The notes under the pieces are model-generated. The model saw nothing but the letters and a program-made list of their open reading frames with translations, ran no database searches and was not told the DNA's origin. DNA of 22,655 bases from Rhizobium sp. Q54 (lineage in GTDB: Bacteria > Pseudomonadota > Alphaproteobacteria > Rhizobiales > Beijerinckiaceae). Location of the stretch: positions 1-22,655 of the forward strand of contig CAMDOY010000012.1 in NCBI GenBank assembly GCA_945903655.1, in the 5' to 3' direction. A program made the translations under genes and the position numbers. Shown piece by piece: positions 22,578 through 22,655 of this stretch. The stretch's first letter is position 1, and the number at the start of each line of letters is the position of its first letter.

Positions 22578-22655
22578 TTTTTGGCTCATTTGAATTTCGA
22601 GTGGGTTATACCCAATCCCGAAAATCCTGACTCTATGTTTTTTGATAGGTCGCCG

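Overview
The window reads as chromosomal DNA of a high-GC alphaproteobacterium, most likely of the order Hyphomicrobiales (Rhizobiales). Reasons: the heat-shock sigma factor RpoH is of the alphaproteobacterial type and lies next to an RluA/RluD pseudouridine synthase; there are several Bug/TctC-type binding proteins; Tad minor-pilin genes are present; most genes use strongly GC-biased codons. No IS element, integrase, tRNA, rRNA or CRISPR array was seen.

Layout. (1) 86-4275, minus strand: a catabolic operon of a CoA-transferase, a PaaG-like crotonase, a class II aldolase and an NMT1/SsuA-type periplasmic binding protein. It ends in a good intrinsic terminator and is transcribed divergently from a PadR regulator (4435-4965). 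The upstream intergenic region holds a promoter with a perfect -35 box and a dyad. (2) 4986-9116: an IclR regulator and a complete tripartite tricarboxylate transporter (TTT). The binding protein is on the minus strand and TctB-TctA on the plus strand, separated by a palindrome-rich gap. (3) 9121-12781: housekeeping genes, namely a HI0933-type flavoprotein, an RluD-like pseudouridine synthase and rpoH, closed by a textbook terminator. (4) 12792-16597, minus strand: three Tad (Flp) pilus genes, two TadE-like and one very large TadG-like protein whose C-terminal 500 residues look like tandem beta-sandwich modules. (5) 16598-18739: a DUF1330 gene, an unrecognised helical-repeat protein, and what looks like the frameshifted remnant of an NHL/virginiamycin-B-lyase-like gene. 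(6) 18740-22577: a GMC-family FAD dehydrogenase translationally coupled to a Bug-type binding protein, then a second, diverged Bug-like binding protein with its own promoter.

How the genes work together. Three separate uptake-plus-catabolism modules sit around a conserved housekeeping core: a CoA-dependent acid pathway with a PadR switch, a TTT importer with an IclR switch, and an alcohol dehydrogenase with TTT-type solute receptors. The substrates cannot be read from the sequence. The Tad genes and the GMC module are visibly lower in GC than the rest, by eye.

The most unusual item is the 765-residue TadG-like protein. The clusters of regulatory dyads (around 4350, 5797, 7012-7096 and 17294-17345) are the next most interesting. 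Starts were chosen by Shine-Dalgarno spacing and family length; several are shorter than the longest possible reading frame.
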